This document shows, piece by piece, positions 7,118 to 9,968 of a stretch of DNA of 9,968 bases. The notes beneath the pieces are model-generated. The model ran no database searches. It worked only from the letters and a program-made list of their open reading frames with translations, and was not told where the DNA came from. Made by a program: the position numbers and the translations under genes. Each line of letters starts with the position of its first letter. The stretch's first letter is position 1. This stretch comes from an uncultured delta proteobacterium (lineage in GTDB: Bacteria > Desulfobacterota > Syntrophorhabdia > Syntrophorhabdales > Syntrophorhabdaceae), in assembly GCA_903872255.1 (NCBI GenBank), contig CAIQJW010000246.1:1-9968 (forward strand), written 5' to 3'.

Positions 7118-7262
7118 GGCGTAAGGCGTAAGGCGTAAGGCGTAAGGCATAAGGCGTAAGGCGTAAGGCGTAAGGCGTAAGGCGTAAGGCGTAAGGCGTA
7201 AGGCGTAAGGCGTAAGGCGTAAGGCGTAAGGCATAAGGCGTGAGGCGTAAGGCGTGAGGCGT
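7113..7262. repeat. Heptanucleotide tandem array, 21 units of CGTAAGG plus a 3-bp remnant
   Basis: Twenty-one consecutive 7-bp units run from 7113 to 7259 without a gap, followed by CGT. Seventeen units are exact. Units 6 and 18 read CATAAGG, and units 19 and 21 read CGTGAGG; three of these four variants sit at the right end. The first unit contains the pgm stop codon (cgTAAgg at 7115-7117). Because 7 is not a multiple of 3, the plus strand meets TAA in all three frames every 21 nt. The minus strand (CCTTACG) has no stop in any frame. Growth by strand slippage is the likely origin. Confidence 0.97.
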
Positions 7263-7273
7263 CTACCCCTTGT

Positions 7274-7300
7274 CGTCATTCCGGCGAAAGCCGGAATCCA
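7274..7300 (+). repeat. REP-like palindromic element, copy 1
   Basis: The element begins CGTCATTCC and ends GGAATCCA. It forms a perfect 8-bp stem, ATTCCGGC (7278-7285) with GCCGGAAT (7290-7297), closed by a GAAA tetraloop. Elements of the form GTCAT-yCC...GG-rATCCA are common intergenic repeats in several bacterial groups, resembling REP or neisserial dRS3 elements. A second copy lies at 9944-9968. It follows the heptamer array by 11 nt. Confidence 0.8.
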
Positions 7301-7318
7301 GTGTCTCTGGTTTTTTTT
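7298..7318 (+). terminator. Probable intrinsic terminator downstream of pgm
   Basis: CCAG-TGTCT-CTGG (7298-7310) forms a short 4-bp stem with a 5-nt loop, followed at once by eight T residues (7311-7318). The stem alone is weak. It lies directly after the stable GAAA hairpin at 7278-7297, and the two could act together. Its place between pgm and the next gene's own strong ribosome site supports termination of pgm transcription. Confidence 0.6.
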
Positions 7319-7375
7319 ATGCTTTTCGGTTTCTACAGCGCGTTTTATGCGGCAAATTAATAAAAGGAGGATTTT

Positions 7376-7960
7376 ATGAAGAAAGTTGTATCAGTATTGA
7401 TGGTCATGTTCATGGTGCTTGTGCTTGTGAGTGCCGGGTTCGCTGCTGAAAAGAAAGCTGCGGAAAAACCCGCCGGCGTTATGGTCGATGTCATAACGGT
7501 TAAGGCGGCGGTCGACTCGGTTGATGCCGCGAAACGGACCGTCACGCTCAAGATGCCGAACGGTATGCAGCGTACGGTGAAGGTCGGGCCGGAAGTGAAG
7601 AATTTCAATCAGATCAAGGCAGGCGATACGGTGACCGCACGTTTCCTGGACTCCGTGGCTGTCGTTGTGGCCAAGAAGGGTGAACAACCGTCCGCATCCG
7701 AGGTTCGGACTGTCGAGGTCTCAGCGAAGGGTGAAAAGCCGGGTGTTGTGATCGTCGACACGATAGATATTACCGCGGTTGTTGAGAAAATAGATTACAA
7801 AAAACGCTCGATCTCGCTTAAAGGGCCCGAAGGCAATGTCAGGGATTTTGTTGTGGATAGATCGGTCAAAAACTTTAAAAATATTAAGAAAGGCGACGAT
7901 GTCTTTCTGCGTTTTACTGAAGCCGTTGCGGTAACCGTTGGTACGCCGGCCGGGAAATAG
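7376..7960 (+). CDS. Secreted (periplasmic) protein with two tandem copies of a small beta-rich domain
   Basis: This 194-aa protein has a Sec signal peptide (KK, hydrophobic 4-20, cleavage around SAGFA-A at 23/24). The mature part is two copies of one domain, residues 35-100 and 125-190, which align without gaps at an offset of exactly 90 residues. I count 30 identical positions of 66. Shared features are VxVDxI, KR-x-x-x-LK-x-P-x-G, VKNF-x-x-IK-x-GD and RF-x-x-x-VAV-x-V. Single-domain proteins of this pattern occur in other bacteria as uncharacterised exported proteins, possibly with an OB-like or DUF5666-like fold (recalled, not searched). No catalytic residues are seen. A strong AGGAGG lies 5 nt before the ATG. 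The stop is 45 nt before the chosen ATG of the next gene, so the two may be co-transcribed. Confidence 0.8.
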   Translation: MKKVVSVLMVMFMVLVLVSAGFAAEKKAAEKPAGVMVDVITVKAAVDSVDAAKRTVTLKMPNGMQRTVKVGPEVKNFNQIKAGDTVTARFLDSVAVVVAKKGEQPSASEVRTVEVSAKGEKPGVVIVDTIDITAVVEKIDYKKRSISLKGPEGNVRDFVVDRSVKNFKNIKKGDDVFLRFTEAVAVTVGTPAGK

Positions 7961-7970
7961 TGATTGAAAA

Positions 7971-7996
7971 TAGGGCCGGGAATACCTCCGGCCCTA
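7971..7996 (+). promoter_or_regulatory. Stable hairpin in the leader of the hydrolase lipoprotein gene
   Basis: TAGGGCCGG (7971-7979) pairs perfectly with CCGGCCCTA (7988-7996) around an 8-nt loop. It fills most of the 45-nt gap between two plus-strand genes and ends 9 nt before the ATG at 8006, where a Shine-Dalgarno would be expected. The plus strand shows AAAA after the stem rather than a T-run, so it is not a standard terminator. It may stabilise mRNA or limit translation of the downstream gene. Confidence 0.5.
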
Positions 7997-8005
7997 AAAT
8001 ACGCC

Positions 8006-9886
8006 ATGTGGATCGACCTTAAATTGCGCAAGATATTCATAACCCTGATTATTCTCGGTGCTTTGGCCGTGCTTTCGGGGTGCGCTACCCCCGTTGGAGT
8101 GGCGCGCCTCGACACTCAGGAATCGTACCGGAAATTAACCGCAAATGTCCTTACGCACTCAACGCTCAGCGCGCCGACAATGCAGATATTGAACCGTAAT
8201 GGATTGGCCGAAAAATTCCAAACTTTGCCGGAAGATGTCATAGCAACCATACATAAAGGGACCTCGACGGAAAGCGAAGCAGACCGCCTTTTCGCGTTGG
8301 CCGAGCTGTCGTTTCTGCATGCGTCCCGCAGTCAGAACAGGTCATATTATCTGGCAGCGGCCGTTTATGCCTATGCCCTGCTTTTTCCGAGCGGACGAGC
8401 CTCGTCGGCTGATGCCTTCGATCCCCGGTTCCGGACAGCCGTCGATATTTACAATCTCGGCATCACGGAAGGCTTTGCATCGGGGGATGGCTCCGAGATC
8501 GATCTAAAGGGGGGAAAGTACAGGCTGCCTTTTGGAGAAATGGAGGTCTCTTTTGATCCCGCATCGTTCCGGTGGAGCTCCTATATATTCATAAATTTCT
8601 ACAGTACTACCCGGCTTTCACTGCGCGGACTGCGCAATGAATACCGGTGGCCGGGGATAGGAGCGGCTCTTGTGGCGGCCACCAGGTACAGCCCCGACAC
8701 CAAAGATACGATAACGGCCCGGATCCCGCCTGATATTAAAGTTGCTGTGACGGCATTTCTGCGTCTTCATAATCCGGGCGATGTGCTGACAACAGGCAAT
8801 ATCAGGGGAAAGATCGAACTGTATACGGTCAATTCTTCAAAAGCGATAATAATAGAAGGCCGTTCGGTGCCGCTTGAATTCAACGCTTCAGCTGCCCTGG
8901 CGTACACCCTTGAAGGATCACGGGTGTATGACACGGAAGCAAAGGGTTTTTTCTCCGGGAACTATTCACTCTTCAAAGAACAAGCGCGATTTCCCGAAAA
9001 CATCTTCTTCATGACCCCCTACAAACGGGGCTATATTCCTGTCGTGTTCATCCACGGTACCGCTTCGAGTGCGGCACGCTGGGTGCAAATGCTCAATGAG
9101 CTGCAGAATGACCAGCGCCTGTGGGGGCGGTACCAATACTGGTCCTTTACATATAATACGGGTAATCCCATCCTGTATACCGGCGGCATGCTTACCAGCG
9201 GCCTCAAGGAATTGGTCCGCGCGCTTGACCCCGACGGGACAGACGAGGCCCTTAGGGAAATGATAATAATAGGTCATAGCCAGGGCGGGATGCTGGCTAA
9301 ATTCCCTGCAATGAACAGCGGGACACGTTTTTGGGACAATGCGGCATCGGTCCCGATCGACCGGCTTGATATTTCTCCGGAAACACGCGCCATGCTCAAG
9401 AAAACCGTTTTTTACACGCCGCTGCCTTTCGTGAAGCGGGTTATCTTTATCTCGACGCCTCACAAGGGAAGCTATGTTGCCGGAGGATGGATAGGGCGGC
9501 TAGCGGGCAGGTTTATTTCCCTCCCTCTTCGGATGATCGATGAAATGAAAGAGGTGACCACAAAGAACCCGGATGCCATCGATATGTCCACATTCAAGGG
9601 GGTCCCGAAAAGCACACACAACATGGACCCGGGGAGCACATTCATCAAGACATTCTCATCGATCCCCGTGTCACCTGGTGTCGAGACCCATTCTATAATC
9701 TCCGTAACAAATATAGATGCGCCCAGAGAAAAATGGGCCGATGGGGTCGTGGAATATGAAAGCGCGCATATAGATTATGCAGCATCCGAACTGGTGGTCC
9801 ATTCCGGGCATTCAACCCAGGAGGAACCCGAGACGATAGAAGAGGTCCGCCGCATTCTTCTTCTGCACATCGGGATCAAGCCTTAA
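8006..9886 (+). CDS. Large lipoprotein with C-terminal alpha/beta-hydrolase (lipase/esterase-like) domain
   Basis: This 626-aa envelope lipoprotein begins with RK, a hydrophobic helix and lipobox VLSGC, with the lipidated Cys at residue 26. Residues about 90-130 form a helical region (LFALAELSFLHA...AVYAYALLFP). The middle is beta-rich. The hydrolase domain starts near 345 with VVFIHGTASS (oxyanion HG). It has the nucleophile elbow GHSQGG with S425, a probable acid D579 (ADGVVEYESAHID) and catalytic H602 (SGHSTQEEP). The STPHKGS segment is also typical of esterases/lipases of this type. The substrate is unknown; a lipid or ester in the envelope is likely. The ATG at 8006 is preferred over an in-frame TTG at 7964, because the extra 14 residues would be encoded by a hairpin and would bury the signal peptide. 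No clear Shine-Dalgarno precedes 8006, so the start remains uncertain. Confidence 0.87.
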   Translation: MWIDLKLRKIFITLIILGALAVLSGCATPVGVARLDTQESYRKLTANVLTHSTLSAPTMQILNRNGLAEKFQTLPEDVIATIHKGTSTESEADRLFALAELSFLHASRSQNRSYYLAAAVYAYALLFPSGRASSADAFDPRFRTAVDIYNLGITEGFASGDGSEIDLKGGKYRLPFGEMEVSFDPASFRWSSYIFINFYSTTRLSLRGLRNEYRWPGIGAALVAATRYSPDTKDTITARIPPDIKVAVTAFLRLHNPGDVLTTGNIRGKIELYTVNSSKAIIIEGRSVPLEFNASAALAYTLEGSRVYDTEAKGFFSGNYSLFKEQARFPENIFFMTPYKRGYIPVVFIHGTASSAARWVQMLNELQNDQRLWGRYQYWSFTYNTGNPILYTGGMLTSGLKELVRALDPDGTDEALREMIIIGHSQGGMLAKFPAMNSGTRFWDNAASVPIDRLDISPETRAMLKKTVFYTPLPFVKRVIFISTPHKGSYVAGGWIGRLAGRFISLPLRMIDEMKEVTTKNPDAIDMSTFKGVPKSTHNMDPGSTFIKTFSSIPVSPGVETHSIISVTNIDAPREKWADGVVEYESAHIDYAASELVVHSGHSTQEEPETIEEVRRILLLHIGIKP

Positions 9887-9888
9887 CA

Positions 9889-9953
9889 CCCCACCCGCCG
9901 TCATCCCGCCCTGGTGCCCCGGGTGTCGCAATCCCCCACCCGCCGTCATCCCG
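9889..9953. repeat. Direct repeat of 20 bp at 45-bp spacing, downstream of the hydrolase gene
   Basis: The 20-bp sequence CCCCACCCGCCGTCATCCCG occurs exactly at 9889-9908 and again at 9934-9953. The 25 bp between them look like a degenerate palindromic arm (CCCGGG is visible). The second copy leads into the REP-like hairpin at the right edge. The arrangement looks like the start of a repeat cluster continuing outside the window. Confidence 0.85.
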
Positions 9954-9968
9954 GTTTACCGGGATCCA
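9944..9968 (+). repeat. REP-like palindromic element, copy 2 (at window edge)
   Basis: ATCCCGG (9948-9954) pairs perfectly with CCGGGAT (9959-9965) around a TTTA loop. It is flanked by CGTC on the left and CCA on the right, exactly as in the copy at 7274-7300. No T-run is visible before the window ends, so terminator function cannot be judged. It lies 57 nt after the stop of the hydrolase gene. Confidence 0.78.

Noticed and set aside
7113..7262. CRISPR array
   Set aside because: Units are 7 bp and contiguous, with no spacers, and no cas gene is nearby.
6914..7279. Minus-strand 121-aa frame with repeated LTPYALR peptides
   Set aside because: The repeats come from the 7-bp array, which has no stop on the minus strand in any frame. 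The rest is antisense to pgm, and no ribosome site is visible.
7964..8005. TTG start giving a 640-aa hydrolase lipoprotein
   Set aside because: The extra residues are encoded by the hairpin and place the signal peptide inside the protein. Only a weak ribosome site precedes it.

Overview
The window reads as a conserved bacterial chromosome segment of roughly balanced GC content, most likely from a Gram-negative lineage. It encodes two lipoproteins, a Sec-exported protein, and the isoprenoid gene order xseB-ispA-dxs-tlyA, which is common in Desulfobacterota (former Deltaproteobacteria) and Nitrospirota-like groups. That placement is inferred from gene order and protein flavour; no rRNA or other firm taxonomic marker is present.

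Left part (1-3527, minus strand). A tight four-gene operon reads right to left: xseB (exonuclease VII small subunit), ispA (short-chain prenyl diphosphate synthase), dxs (1-deoxyxylulose-5-phosphate synthase) and tlyA (rRNA 2'-O-methyltransferase, cut by the window edge). The genes abut or overlap by 1-19 nt. A strong-looking promoter sits only a few bases in front of the xseB ATG. xseA, the usual partner of xseB, is not in the window.

Middle part (3670-4860). A minus-strand pair follows. One is a 37-codon membrane microprotein with a TTG start and a strong Shine-Dalgarno. Six bases downstream is an integral membrane protein with an N-terminal J-like domain lacking HPD and an HEAGH zinc-protease motif. 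A perfect 17-bp inverted repeat lies just upstream of the pair. The AT-rich gap to the right holds a candidate divergent promoter with two palindromes.

Right part (4862-9886, plus strand). In order: a small lipoprotein with a probable beta-sandwich domain, phosphoglucomutase (pgm), a secreted protein made of two copies of one domain, and a large alpha/beta-hydrolase lipoprotein. The pgm stop codon lies inside the first unit of a 21-copy 7-bp tandem array. A REP-like hairpin and a terminator-like hairpin follow it. A second hairpin of the same REP-like family, with a compensatory base-pair change, ends the window.

No classical defence system, CRISPR array, insertion sequence, tRNA or rRNA was seen. 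The most interesting items are the microprotein/J-like/HEAGH membrane pair, the heptanucleotide array fused to the pgm stop codon, and the covarying dispersed hairpins.
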